Assembly (NCBI GenBank): GCA_030068075.1
Contig: CM057826.1
Location: 58,687,312-58,751,311 of the forward strand
Source: Paguma larvata
Lineage: Eukaryota; Chordata; Mammalia; Carnivora; Viverridae
DNA: 64,000 nt
Direction: 5' to 3'
Part shown: positions 1-11,440 of the stretch, in pieces
Numbering within the stretch: position 1 is the stretch's first letter
Layout of the letters: each line of letters begins with the position of its first letter
Notes under the pieces: model-generated
What the model was told of the DNA's origin: nothing
The model's input: only the letters and a program-made list of their open reading frames with translations
Databases searched by the model: none
Program-made: the position numbers and the translations under genes

Positions 1-324
1 AAATGTTTACAGTGAGAACAGAGTCGTGTACTACTTGGGTAAAGAAAAATGCCCGTAATAAAACACTATAAAAAGTGTGTGTTGGGGATGGTACCTCGGC
101 ACTCCAGATGAGTTCCCAAAAAGCTGAAGAAGCCACATTTCCAGCTCTGGGACGGGCATGGCTCTGGGGAACTGCTGAGCTCTGACCCACTGGACCTTCT
201 CGCACCCTGACCAGGTTGGACGCAGGCCAGTGAGGCACACGAGCAAGCACGCGGTCCCTGGAAGGTTCATTAGCAGTGATAGCAGTGTGTCAGGAAAGCG
301 GAAAAGCTTTCGAATCGACCACAC
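1..324. other. Intergenic, nothing recognised
   Basis: No known repeat or exon-like sequence could be identified here. Confidence 0.4.
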
Positions 325-535
325 TGGGTTGACATCCGCACGAGCAACAGGACTTAGGACCCCTTCCCTGACCTCTCTACGCCTCATTTTCTCAGCGATA
401 AAATGGGGAAGAGATTGGAGACCACCTACTAATAAGGTGGTCGTGGGGATCAGAATAGGTAAATCAAGTAAATGCCTTCAGCGCGGTGCCTGGTACACGG
501 CGGGCACTCTGAAATGTGAGTTATTATTAATATAG
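325..535 (+). repeat. MIR SINE fragment
   Basis: MIR order is visible: CCCTGACCTCTCTACGCCTC, then TTTTCTCAGCGATAAAATGG, then a GGTGCCTGG-type 3' part ending in TTATTATTA. Confidence 0.75.
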
Positions 536-1544
536 GACACACGCTGAAAGATCTCTTTTTCACACGTGTATGTCCTAAACGAGGATCCAATTCAGTGGAT
601 GAACATTTCCTCCTAGAACGAGGGTGTGTATTTAGCTCAGATCCTTGCCTGCTGGCAGAGCAGGGCCACCCAAATGTCCAGGGTGTGCGGGAGCGGGCCT
701 GGGTTCCTCCTCGCCCTATTCCGCAGGGAGAGAGCCAAGATACGGAGACACAAGACAGCAGCGCGCCTCAGGTGAGGTGTTACGAACGGGTCAGCCAGAG
801 GAAAGTGCTGACGCGGAACTCCAAAGGCAAGGAGAGCAGGTTGTCTGTGATCAAGGAGCCGGAGGCCTGGAGCTCGGCTGGAGGGGGGGAGAGGGGGGCT
901 GGGACGGCGTTCCACTCCAGCTGCACCACCTTGCTGGGGTGCACCGGCTGCATTAAAGACCAGGGTTGAACTAAACAGCCAGAGCTGCTTAAAGCCAGGA
1001 AATTATTGACCTGGAGAGCAACCATAGACGATCGTCAAATGTAACACGTGCCAGGTCCAACCTGCCCTCTCTCTCAACCAGCAGGAATCTTAACTGTACA
1101 AACTCTGAAACCGGCCCCTGGACTCCTTTGTCTCATACATCACAGCCCAGATCGCCAGCACAATTCCCCCCGGTAGGGTTTTTATGACTGGCGATGATGT
1201 AAGGAGGCAGAGAAAACACAGCTGCTCCTGCGTGCAGTTTACAGAGAGGGCGCTGGGAGAGACTGTGCCTGTCCCCAAACACCAGCCCTTACAGCTGCTC
1301 TGCTCCCCTCCAAAGGCTGAGGGTCCCCACCACCTCTTGTGGAAGGAAACACATGGCTCAGACCAGTGAGACATTTCTTTAATTTGAAAATAAAATTCAG
1401 ATGTAGATATTTTTAAAGCACTGAGAAGTGCGGGGTTCTCCTTCCCTGCTCCCTTTGTCAGTGAGTTCCCAGGCTTGCCAACTTTGCCTATGAAATACCA
1501 CTCTCGAATCCATCCCCTTCTCTGCACCCCCAACACCACTTCCT
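536..1544. other. Intergenic, nothing recognised
   Basis: Unique-looking sequence with moderate GC content around 650-950. Short open frames overlap on both strands and none resembles a known protein. Confidence 0.4.
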
Positions 1545-1780
1545 GCGTTGGGCCTCGTTATCTCTCGCTTAGGGTCAATACCACCTTCTAACTGTTCTTC
1601 CTGTCTTCGGTCTTGGCTCCTCCAATCCTCTCTCCACCCAGTAGCCAGAGGGACTTTCTCAAACACAAATCCTATGTGTCTCTCTACTGTTTAAAAAAAA
1701 AAAAAGCCCTTCAGTGGTTCCCTATTTCTTCCACAATAAAGTGTAAACTCTTTTACATAGAACGTTTAACATAGAACAGT
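1545..1780 (+). repeat. L2 LINE fragment (ORF2 region)
   Basis: TTCTAACTGTTCTTCCTG, TCCTCCAATCCTCTCTCCA and CCCTTCAGTGGTTCCCTAT follow the well-known order of the L2 ORF2 3' region, with a poly-A interruption at about 1692. Confidence 0.6.
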
Positions 1781-2430
1781 CCATTCTTGTTATTTGAAGT
1801 AGCCATGTTCTATGAGGTCACTGCAAACGCTAAATCAGTGAATACTCAACTATTCCTCCGAGGGGAAATACAGTTAGAGTCCTGCGAGCCTCTGATCACA
1901 ATATTTTTGTCCAGCGGTAATACGTAACCTTGTGATATGTGTGTTTCTGTTTAATTTTTACAAACGAATTAATATATACTGGTGATTCATTAACATTGAA
2001 CTCACTGCCAATAGGACTACAGCTCACGCCTCAGTGAAACTTACCTAACACACATGTTTTCTCCATAAAGCACATCATACCTTTCGTGAGCTCAGGATCG
2101 CTGGACAGCACTTCCGCGCTATGCTTGGCAGCCATTTTAAATGGTGAAATCACCATGAAAATGCACAAAAAATGGGAAAAACATGGCGTTAAATAGACCA
2201 TGAAAAAGATACTTGTTTACAGTATGAGAGCTGAAACAGGAGGGCAAAGCATCACCTAGCTTGTCCTCAGCTAGGAATCTGTGCATCAGGTGACATAAAT
2301 TTTTCTTTGCTCTCCATACATCCACAAATGACCACAAAAGCATGATGAGTATTGGTTTGGAGATTACAAATAAATTTTAGTAAGCAAACTCGAAAATACG
2401 GGATCCCTGAATAATCAAACTCTATATATT
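1768..2430. mobile_element. Old DNA-transposon-like element (Tigger/pogo type, tentative)
   Basis: The stretch from GTTCTATGAGGTCACTGCAA through GGCAGCCATTTTAAATGG to GAAAATACGGGATCCCTGAA resembles, in order, an interspersed mammalian element that I associate with Tigger-type fossils. The family name is from memory and uncertain; terminal repeats are decayed. Confidence 0.4.
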
Positions 2431-2604
2431 ACTGTTGCCTGCCCAGCACCTCTTCCTCCTGCTTACGTCTGGGAATAAAGTGAATGCAGAGAGGCACGTG
2501 ACCACACAGAGCCAATCCCAATGTCCCATCCCCTTGGCTACAGTGACTGGTCCTAAAACAGGCACGTGATCCAAATGCAACCAATCAGAGACCTCTCCTG
2601 GAAT

Positions 2605-2667
2605 TTCTTCAGTCTGGAGGATAGATTCTTCAGTCTGGAGGATAGAGTCTTCAGTCTGGAGGACAGA
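2605..2667. repeat. Three tandem copies of a 21-bp unit
   Basis: Unit TTCTTCAGTCTGGAGGATAGA at 2605-2625, 2626-2646 and 2647-2667, with one or two changes in the third copy. Confidence 0.9.
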
Positions 2668-2683
2668 CTCAGAAAGATGTGAC

Positions 2684-2871
2684 GCCAGGGGCACCTGGGT
2701 GAATCAGTCGGTTAAGTGTCCAACTCTTGATTTTCGCTCAGGTCATGATCTCATGGTCGTGAGCTCAAGCCCCCCAACGGGTTCGGCACTGAGCTCAGAG
2801 CCTGCTTAAGATTCTCTCTCTTGCTCCCCCTCTGCCCTTCCCCTGCTTGTGCTTTCTCTCTGTCTCTCTCA

Positions 2872-2904
<33 letters not shown>
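2684..2904 (+). mobile_element. CAN-type tRNA-derived SINE
   Basis: Begins GGGGCACCTGGGTGAATCAG with A/B-box-like tRNA head, then a CT-rich tail and an ATAG/ACAG microsatellite tail. A 9-bp target-site duplication AGATGTGAC lies at 2675-2683 and 2905-2913. Confidence 0.95.

Positions 2905-2905
<1 letters not shown>
2871..2905. repeat. (ATAG)n(ACAG)n microsatellite
   Basis: Forms the tail of the SINE; a likely polymorphic locus. Confidence 0.95.
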
Positions 2906-2907
<2 letters not shown>

Positions 2908-3119
2908 TGTGACTCTGGGCTGCTGATGCCCATGTCCCTTGTCGTGTTGGCCACATGTGATAGGAAAGATGGTAACTGAAGGTAGGAAAGAGTGAGAGAC
3001 AGAGACCAGCTACTGTCAAATCTAGTTTTTCTGTACTGCTACCCTCAATTCTCTGAACTATCCTGGGATCCTTCAACAAATCCTTTCTTCTTGTTATTTT
3101 GCCTTACCTTCTTTGGTTG

Positions 3120-3530
3120 CCTTGTACAACGAAAGGACTCCACACGAACACAGCATTGGAGGCCTTTCATGATCTGGCCCCAATCTACCTTGCCTTCTAT
3201 TGTGTTCTTGCTTCAAAATTTACATCCCGTGACACAGAACACTCGGAGTTTCCTGCATGCGCTCTGAAGCTTCTTGTCCTCACACCTGCCTAGGCTATTC
3301 CTTGTGCCTGGAACCTTCTTCCTTCACACATTAGTTCAGTTACCCAGGCATTCTTGAACCCCTCGTGCTGGGCTACCTGCCTCTTTCCTCAGCATTCCTA
3401 TTGCACAAGACCAGGGTTCCCTCTCCTTAGGGCTCCTGCAGCATCTAGCCCCACCTCCTCTCTTCACTCAACACACTACACTGGACTTGCTCGTTTATAG
3501 CCCACGAGCATTCATGCATCACACAGCAGG
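3120..3530 (+). repeat. L2 LINE fragment (ORF2 region)
   Basis: GGCCTTTCATGATCTGGCCC, then the CTTGTGCCTGGAACCTTCTT block, in the usual L2 order. Confidence 0.7.
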
Positions 3531-3647
3531 GGCCTGGTGCACTGAGGGTGCCCAGGGGCAAGGTGGCAAACTACTGAATTTTTGGCCTGAAATGTAGAGT
3601 CCAGGTTTCTGCTGCCCACTTCTTTCATGAGGCTAAGCCGGTGCTGC

Positions 3648-3865
3648 TGGTAAGCACTCACATCTGAATGATGGTTCATAGTTCTGAAAGTCCTTCGACG
3701 TGCGTGATTTCATTTGAGCCTCGTAAGAGCCCCAGGAGGCATCTGGATTGTTCTCTCTCTTTGAGGAAACCGAGACTCTCAGAAGTGAAGTGCTAGTGTC
3801 CCATATATATAACTAGTAGGTGACAGAGGACACTGAGCACAGGCTTCCTGACTTTGAGGTCAGTG
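3648..3865 (-). repeat. MIR SINE fragment
   Basis: Reverse-oriented MIR: CATTTGAGCCTCGTAAGAGC, GAGGAAACCGAGACTC, then ACTAGTAGGTGACAGAG. Confidence 0.75.
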
Positions 3866-4104
3866 GGTTCTGGACCATGAGGAAAAGCTAGGCCTTTCTC
3901 AGACGGATTGTCCCTGAAACCTGAAAAGCTGTCAACCTCGTCTCATGTGAATGAAGAACTGAGAGAGACAGTGTCACATAGGGGAGAGGAGAGTGGCCCA
4001 TCCTATGCCACCTGAGGGGACTCACACAATCTTGAGGAAAGGAGCACTTCTATTGTAACTAGCTCCAGTCGACAGGTGCCTGGTCAAAATTGAGACAGTA
4101 AACA

Positions 4105-4425
4105 ATATTAAAGGTTTTCCACAGGCCCTGTCTTATTTGATCTTCACAACCTAGGTGACCAACACATCCCAGTTTTCCCAGGAACATCCCCAGTTTAAAA
4201 CTGAAGTCCTCTGGCTCAGGAACTCTCTCGATCTCCAGGAAACCAGGATGGTTGGTCCCAACACTTCATGACAATGATAGGAGGCAAGTATTGACATTGT
4301 TCCCGTTTACGCTGCAGAAAACTGAAGCTCAGAAAGCGAAAGTGATGGGTGAAGGTGATACAAGTAATCACTGGCAGAGCCAAGTTACAGACCAACATCC
4401 CTCTGACTCCAAAGCTCCTCACACC
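4105..4425 (-). repeat. MIR SINE fragments (two pieces)
   Basis: About 4105-4190 (CTTATTTGATCTTCACAACC) and 4265-4425 (GCAGAAAACTGAAGCTCAG, then ACTGGCAGAGCCAAG). The break between the two pieces looks like an old insertion or divergence. Confidence 0.6.
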
Positions 4426-4687
4426 CGTCAGCAAGGCCTCTACTATCGGCCGTTTAACCAACCAGCCAGCCATCCGGAATGCATTAGCAAAATTGGGCAT
4501 CATGCAGAAAGAGTGGGTGTCAGGCCACAAATATTATACGGCCATGTCAGAAGGGAAACAAGGCATCTAACCACCATGTTCACTGGGCCTATATTTCTCA
4601 TCTGATCTTAACGACAGTGGTGTCTCCGCAGGGCTTCCAGATCGGCTAGTGGAACAACAAGCTTGACAGATGATTTTCCCCCACTGA

Positions 4688-4768
4688 ATTGGCCAATGAG
4701 TTGACTGTAACTGTGTCTGTACCCAACGCCAAGACAACAGGCCAATTAATCCAATCTTATTGGCCAAT
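4688..4768. promoter_or_regulatory. Cluster of CCAAT boxes
   Basis: Two copies of the palindrome ATTGGCCAAT (4688-4697 and 4759-4768) flank two further CCAAT motifs (4742-4746, 4751-4755). Such clusters are typical of NF-Y-bound promoters or LTRs. No adjacent gene or clear LTR is recognisable. Confidence 0.3.
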
Positions 4769-4769
4769 A

Positions 4770-5614
4770 CAGTGGAAAGAGAAAATAAACAAAGCTGGTT
4801 GTCTGAGAGAGGTGACCCAGTTGAAGACTGAATCTGGCTGGTTATCATACTACACTGACTAGTGTCACCTTGAGGCCTTTGGCAGACTCAGCCTACGCTA
4901 AAGTAACCGGTTCTGTTGGCAAGGACTATATGTGGCCCCTATCTCTCCAACCGTAAAAGACTAGATCGAATTGATGGTCGGTGTTGTACATTTTTCACCG
5001 TTATGTAATGACTGCCCGTGCTAAATGCTTGCTGGGAATCATTACTTTCAAAGGCCTCTGAGTTCATTATGTAAGAAACACTAGCTCATGCATTAGGAGC
5101 AGACCAGGGCAAAAAAATGACATTTAAGATATTGCTCAAGTTTTAAAACGAGTGGCTCTACAAATAAACAGTGATTTTTAAAAGAAAGGAGAAAAAAGAG
5201 TTTATAAACCCAATAAAGATGTAACAGGGGCCAAGCAAGATGAAAAGTAGAAGTTTAAAGTTGTGGTGAGCCACCTTCTGAGGCCTTCAGAACCCTCAAA
5301 TCCAGAATAATTCCCCACACAGAAGACGGAAAGGGAGTATTCTCAGACACGCCAACCAATAACTTACCCTCCTCCCTCCCCGCCCCATCACCACCACTAA
5401 GTTGTTTGGAATCAATGTACAAAGTAAGAGATGGCCAGCAAAGGATTTCACCCAGGAGGAACTGTCCATTCCTCGTCTGGCTCTTTAAGCACACTCTGCC
5501 CAGATGCGAGCCCACTCACCTCAGGAAGAGATAAGAGCCCCAGGGCAAGTAATAGACACCTTCCCTGCTTGCTTCTCACCTGATCACACCAGCTTCCCAT
5601 TAGAATAGCCAGCA
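4770..5614. other. Intergenic, nothing recognised
   Basis: AT-rich, no exon-like sequence seen. Short open frames only. Confidence 0.4.
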
Positions 5615-6140
5615 ACAGATAACATTAAGTACCTACTGCATACCAAGCTCTGTTCTAAGCACCTTCCATACATTATTCCATTTAATCCTCACAACTTTGT
5701 GATAGATGTTATTATCAAACCCAATTTAAAACAAGGCATGGAGGGGGCTCCTGGGTGGCTCAGTCAGTTGAGCGTCCAACTTTGGCTCAGGTCATGATCT
5801 GGTGGTTCTTGGTTTCAAGCTGACTTCGGCTCAGGTCATGATCTCATGGTTCATGGGTTTGAGCCCCATGTCAGGTTCTGTGATGACAGCTCAGAGCCTG
5901 GAGCCTGCTCCAGATTCTGTGTTACCCTCTCTTTCTGCCCTTCTCCCCACCTCATGCACTGTCTCTCTTTCTCTCTCCCTCTCTCTCTCACTCTTGCAAA
6001 AATAAATACACATTAAAAAAAAATTTTTTTAAATGAGGCATGGAGAAGTAAAATTACTTTTCTCTTGGTCCCCCAGTGGCAGAGTGGGGACTTGAAACCA
6101 GAGGTCTGATTCTAGAACTTTTCATTCTGAGTACCTGTTG
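5615..6140 (-). repeat. MIR SINE split by a younger SINE
   Basis: The left part (5615-5733) reads TAAGTACCTACTGCATACC and TTTAATCCTCACAACTTTGT. The right part (6046-6140) continues with CAGTGGCAGAGTGGGGACTT. The CAN SINE at 5744-6035 sits between them. Confidence 0.8.
5744..6035 (+). mobile_element. CAN-type SINE with internal 43-bp duplication, inserted in a MIR
   Basis: The tRNA-like head GGCTCCTGGGTGGCTCAG leads into the felid-type body and an A-rich tail. The target-site duplication AGGCATGGAG is at 5734-5743 and 6036-6045. The segment containing GGCTCAGGTCATGATCT occurs twice in tandem (about 5779-5820 and 5821-5864), so the B-box region is duplicated. Confidence 0.95.
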
Positions 6141-6145
6141 TCAAC

Positions 6146-7427
6146 CCCCCAGACTCTCAAGCCATTGGTGCCATATTCTGGCTCCCAATAACTGCCCTAG
6201 GTTCTCCTTATTTGGGGAGCCCCCACTAGAATACCGAGCTGAGGTTTAATGTGCAAGTCAGGCCACCTTCAGTGGATTTGCAGCAGTGGGGGTGGGAGAC
6301 GTTGGCTGGAGGAGAGAGCAGGTATTTGCAAACAGCAAAGAATCAAGTTTCATGGATTTGCATCTGAGTCCTTTCAAGAAAGGATTTAAAGACAGATGTT
6401 AAAAAGAGCTAAGCATATGTCAAAATGCTTCAGATAGCAAATGAAAAAAAAAAAAACAACTCAAACCAGCTTGAGGTAGCAATTTACCTGTTCAAATAAA
6501 ACCAAGTCTTGTGGGGGAGAGGGACAAGGGGGACTTCAAATTCAATTGATCCAGTGTCTCACTGTCAATGGTCTTTCTATCTTTCCATCTACTGGCCACG
6601 GTGTCAACTTCATGCCAAGGCTGGTTCCCCCTGGGTCTGTGAGACGGCTCTCCGCAGCAGCCACGGCTACTGTGCCCTCACCAGGGTTGCTGTGAGAGAA
6701 AGAGACCTTGGTTCCCCCGGGGCCTCTCAAAGCAACGAGAAAACTTCTTTTGACAGAAGGTATGCCACTCTGCCTGGAAGTCATCCTGGCCTCAACGCTG
6801 AGCAAGCCCTCCAGAAAGACTGGCCACATTGGCCCCTTGAAGGGTTGTGGCTGCGAAAGCAAGGTGCTACACCCCCATGCAAACATCTTGCTCTCATAGA
6901 GCTCGCCAGCGGCATTGATACTAGTTGGCAAAGCACTGCCTTTGAGTAGGTTTTTGGGCAGCAGATATTATTAAGGGGACTGGCCAATCATTTGAAAGGA
7001 CTGTTTGTATGTTCACATGAGACACCCCCAGAGATTCCCAGAAATAACCAGGGAAACACTGGGGAATCCAATGTCCTACATGGCATGAATTGTAGTAAAA
7101 AGTCTGTGAAAGTTGAACGCATTTGCACCATGAAACCGGAAAGCCCTGGGAAAAATTAGGTTACATTTGCTTTAATGACCCTTTTGGAGCCACTTGTACT
7201 TCTATCTGACCCTCAGCTTTCCCCCAGACATATTTATTCCCTTTAGCTCTTTGCATCAGAGCAATGGATACAAGACGCCCTCAGCTGGCATGGCCTGTTC
7301 CAGGTGGTCAATCATCTTTGCTTCCCAGTCAGGGGAGAGGCTCAGACACCAATTTAATTTATTCATTATCTTGCAGAGCCCAAGTAGGCTAAAAGGAAGT
7401 TGGCTAAAGTAACCAAGTTTCTAGTTT
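6146..7427. other. Intergenic, nothing recognised
   Basis: No repeat or exon identified. Open frames of up to 146 codons (6509-6949) overlap on both strands without similarity to a known protein. Confidence 0.4.
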
Positions 7428-7580
7428 TGTCATGCTTGCACTCGGCCCCCGACAGTGGAGGGATGTCACGCTTGCACTCCCCAACGCCCCACCAACAGTG
7501 GAGGGGTATCATCCTTGCGCCCCCCCCACCAATGGTGGAGGGGTATCACGCTTGCATCCCCCCACCGCCCACCAATGGTT
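7428..7580. repeat. Minisatellite, about four 36-43-bp units
   Basis: Each unit has the form TCACGCTTGCACTCCCC, then a C-rich stretch, then CCAACAGTGGAGGGG. Units vary in the length of the C run. Confidence 0.85.
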
Positions 7581-7879
7581 AATCATTCCAATAACTCTAT
7601 TTCTTTTCCACCTTCAACCTAACAGTCCTCTGCTTGAATCGACCCAGATAGTGTTTATTCAGGAAATTCCAAGGCTACAAAATAGCCTTTTCCTCAAAAC
7701 AGATCGGCTTACCCCACAGACACCAATCCACCTACAGACAACCAGTCAGCAGGCAAAGGGAACCTTAACTTCAGACATTGGCAGATCTGATGCCCCCTGC
7801 AGGACTGAGGAACTCCCCACACTTGCTGAGGGCTCACAGCTGAGATCCACCCTGGGAGTTGCCATTGGCAAAGATCAAA

Positions 7880-8275
7880 CTTCACTTGGGCTCCTCTGAG
7901 CCTTCTTCTCAAATGGCCTCAACCTTGAGCTTCCATGCCCATCCTTGCTGAGTCCGGCTTAGCAAGAACTACCCCCCACCCTTGATATCCGACCAAGCTC
8001 CTCATCCCCCTTCCTCATCCCAAGTTCCTCATCCCTCATTCCTTGGCCTGCCTCTAGTAAGAATCCTGTCTGGCCAGTTTAGCAAGAACCTCCTACCCTT
8101 GATGTCTCCTAGTAATTTTCCATCCACTGACCCCCTCACCCTGTCCTTGGTTATAAACCCCCATCCATCCTTCTATTTAGAGTTGAGCCCAATTCCTTGC
8201 CCCTATTACAATAATTTTGAATAAAGTCCTCCTTGCCCTTTTAAGAAGTGTCAGAATAGTTTTTCTTTATCACCT
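7880..8275 (+). mobile_element. Endogenous retrovirus LTR, decayed
   Basis: LTR-like promoter layout: a direct repeat (TTAGCAAGAAC at about 7960 and 8079), a TATA-like TTATAAA at 8151-8157, then AATAAA at 8220-8225 with a T-rich stretch after it. The outer ends and the primer-binding site are not clear, so the boundaries are approximate. It precedes a same-orientation pol remnant and is probably the 5' LTR of that element. Confidence 0.55.
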
Positions 8276-9600
8276 TCAGCTAAAGGAAGCCGTCTCATCC
8301 ACGGCTACTCTTCCTTTGCACAGAAGCCCACGCCACATGGCTGCTTGGTGCAGAAGGGCGAGTTCAACTTCCACGTTCCCCGAGGGATCAGCTGAATCCT
8401 CTGCTTCAACTGCATCAGTTCATCTTCTCTTCTGCCTCGTCCTGCTTCTCTCTCTCTAGACGGGTACCTGCTACGGGTAGGAAGGGACTCCTAACCTGAA
8501 GGAGCCAACGCGGACCAATAGACGGGCCTGTATGCTGGATAGAGGGGAGAGAATATATGGAAAAGGAAAGGTTTACCAACATGGGCACCTCCCATATGAT
8601 ACAGCACTTAACATCCTGGCAAGGACCCCAGGAGAAAGGACTAAACATGTTACCTGGGGGCTTTTAGAATGGCCAACACTAAGTGAAGCAGAAATGCCAG
8701 CGCTGCCATCATAGATGATGGGAGAGGGGACAAAAAGAGTAGATACGTTCTCCAACTCTATTCTGCAGGTGGACCTAGAGCACGCTCCATCTTCTGATGC
8801 AGTAGGTAACATGCTGGTGAGAGGGACAGAGACAGCAGTGACGCTCAGGGGGGCTGTGCTCCGTGAGCCAGGGCTGATAGTAGGAGATGCTGTTACAGGA
8901 CTCCATGATAGCAAGTGGATCACAGAAGAATAGAGGCTGGCTGGTGCAGCTGACCCATCAGAGGCAAGGGCAGAGCAACCAGAGGGACAGGTGGCAAGGT
9001 GGCGTGGCAACCAAGAGGCTGGATCGCAGAGACCCATGGGAGTGGTGAAGAGAATGCAGTGCCTCTATGCACAAAATGGATGGACGCCCAAATGATATTA
9101 CTCAAACTATACCAATGAAAAGAAATCAAGGATGAAGCTATATCTGTAGAGTTATGATCCCTGGCCCAGTTTTTAGACCTGAAAGCTGTCTACTAAAGGT
9201 GTCCCCATAAGGACGGACCCTGCTTGACTGCCTCAGGTATACACAGTCATGAATCCTCCAGTCATCTCCCAAAGGCACTGATGGCCATCCACTCAGGTAA
9301 AATGCCCAGATCTTTCAAGGACTGTGAGACACTGGATTTAAGTTGCAGCATCTCCTGGTCCCCCCGTAAGCTGGGGACGGGAGGGAGCCGGGTAATCGGT
9401 GGAAACCTGGCCCTGGTCTGCCTCACAGTGGACCCACCTAGTGGTCATTTCCCTGGTTCTCAAATATATAAATGGAATGGGTATATAGAATCTTTTGTAG
9501 TTAAGAGAAGCCCAACATTGGAGCTCTGTGACAGGTGGCGCCACCATCATGGGGAAAGCCAAGGGGAATCTCCTGAAACTGCTCCCCATCCTTCGGTCAA
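8276..9600 (+). mobile_element. Probable internal region of the endogenous retrovirus, unrecognised
   Basis: About 1.3 kb between the LTR-like unit and the pol remnant. No gag or protease domain is recognisable, and the space is too short for both, so a large deletion is inferred. Confidence 0.35.
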
Positions 9601-10250
9601 GGCATTAAATCAGAACCAATATCACATCCCCAAAAGAATCTTTAAGGAGCCACCTTTAACAAGGAGGGAGGGAGCCCCCCCATTAAGGAGCAGGTATAGC
9701 AGTCCCCATAATATCCCCATTTAATTCACCCATTTGTCCCCTACGAAAAGCAGGTCAGTTCTGGAAGGGGACAGTGGACTGCCGCAAATTCAACAAAGTA
9801 GTAGCTAGAATCACAGCTGCTGGTTCAGAGGCCATATCTTTGCTGGAGAACACAGCTCCAGTATGCGGCACGCAGCCCCAGCTCGGGTGAGTGTATTCTC
9901 TTCTACGTTTGTCCAGAAAGAGGACCACGAGTAGTTTGCATCCCCATGGAACAGTCAACAGTACGAATGTACAGTCTCACTCGAGGGCTATATTAACTCC
10001 CCCATCCTTTTTCATAATATAGTCCAAAGGGATCTGGAGCATCTGAACCTTCTGCGGAGTATTCCATTTATCGGTGACAGGCTGCACTGACATATCCCGG
10101 TATCCATGACATCCTGTTGATCAAACTGGATGAAGATGTCGGAGGCCTCAATAAGACACATGAGCTCCAGAAGTTAGGAAGTAGACCTTACAAAACTTCA
10201 GAGCCTCCCTTCATCAGTGAAATTGTTAGGGGTCTTCTTGTCTGAGGCAC
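9600..10250 (+). pseudogene. Decayed retroviral pol (reverse transcriptase) remnant
   Basis: Translations in changing plus-strand frames recall the reverse transcriptase N-terminal region and palm of gammaretrovirus-like class I elements. The frame shifts and is interrupted by stops (the open frame ends at 9724), and the YXDD-type active-site region near 10085-10120 is degenerate. The copy is clearly inactive. No env region or 3' LTR was found downstream. The call rests on motif order seen by eye and would need a profile search. Confidence 0.5.
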
Positions 10251-10310
10251 ATAAGAGTCCATATACTAAGTAAGAGAACATATCCTTCAAAACAAAGGAC
10301 GGCTGCTGTG

Positions 10311-10625
10311 CTCACCGGAGACCCTGACAGTGAGCAGAAAGCAAGAAATGCATCCATCCATCCATTCATCCATCCATCCATTCACCCAACTTTGTTGACA
10401 GCTACTCCATACAACCTGCTCCTTGCCTGAGGCTGAGGTGAGGCGGGTTGGGAACCATCTGACGGTGCCTGGATCCTGTCTCTTCTCACTGCCACCCTCC
10501 CCAAGGAGAATCTGCAGGGCAAGAGCCAAAGAGAAACAAAGGAGCCATTTCAAAAACAGCGTCCCAGGTGACCCTTAGAAAATGCACTCTAAACAAAGGT
10601 CAAAGTAAGGTCGCTGATCCCAACT
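10311..10625. repeat. Segment homologous to 13.70-14.23 kb (copy 1)
   Basis: Shares ordered blocks with the second copy: GTGAGCAGAAAGC-like start, a CATC-rich run, GGATCCTGTCTCTTCTCACT, CTGCCACCCTCCCCA, then GAGCCATTTCAAAAACAGCG. It lacks the SINE present in copy 2. Confidence 0.7.
10351..10386. repeat. (CATC)n microsatellite
   Basis: Imperfect run of CATC/CATT units. Confidence 0.9.
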
Positions 10626-11240
10626 CCAAACCCTTTAGTTATCAACTCCCTTTGAAATTCCCTCCAGGGAACACAACGAATGCTCAATAAAAATCCCGAC
10701 TGTCTTGCAGGAAAGAGGGTTTCCCCGAGGGGCGGTTGGTATACTAATCAGGAGAGCTTATGAAGTCAGGTTGGGTTATTTTCCCCCCTGATCTGCGGTT
10801 ATTTTTGAAGCTGGGTTATGGCGTGCACACACCCTGTCCTCTCAGAATGCTTGGCCGCCGAGAGCTCCGCGCCCTCTCCCTGAGTTCTGCTTGGTGGCCG
10901 CTGAACCAACAAACATCCTCACTAGTACACAGTGAGCTAGAGACGGGCCAAGTCCAGCAGATCTCTGCTGCTTTCGCTTCCAAAATTATCCGACAAGCTC
11001 ACTGGCAGCCGTTCGCGTTCTTCCAGGTTTCAGTGGGGACAGAGGCTGAAAATTGGCCTCTCGAAGCACCCTTGGCTGAACTGAGTGAGTTCATGAAAAG
11101 AAAAAAAGAAAGAAAGAAAACATGGCACAACCACTCCAAGAAAATTCCCACTGGGCCGCAACTGAGTCGCTCCATCTGACCTCTTCCAAAGTAGGGTAAC
11201 CGTCTTTACAGAGTAAAATGTCCAAAGTACGGGCTTATCA
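10626..11240. other. Intergenic, nothing recognised
   Basis: No repeat family identified. An open frame of 139 codons (10760-11179) has no recognisable domain. Confidence 0.4.
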
Positions 11241-11244
11241 CGTG

Positions 11245-11440
11245 GTGTCATAGGAAGTACAGAGGCTTTGGTACCAGAAGGAGCCAACTTCAAATCCTGG
11301 CTCTGCTCTCTGTGTCAACGTGAGCTATGCATGTCGTCTCTCAGAGCCTTGATTTCCACATCTGCAAAATGGGGATACGAAGTGACTCGTCACAAGCATC
11401 AGAGGAGAGGGTGGCTGTGAGGCGGCTGGCACGCAGCCCA
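11245..11440 (+). repeat. MIR SINE fragment
   Basis: CAAATCCTGGCTCTGCTCTC, then CTGCAAAATGGGGATACGAA, in MIR order. Confidence 0.8.

Noticed and set aside
2605..2667. CRISPR-like array
   Set aside because: The 21-bp units abut directly with no spacers, in a mammalian genome.
2684..2760. tRNA gene
   Set aside because: The A/B-box-like sequence is the head of a SINE with tail and target-site duplication, not a folded tRNA. The same holds for the other SINE heads.
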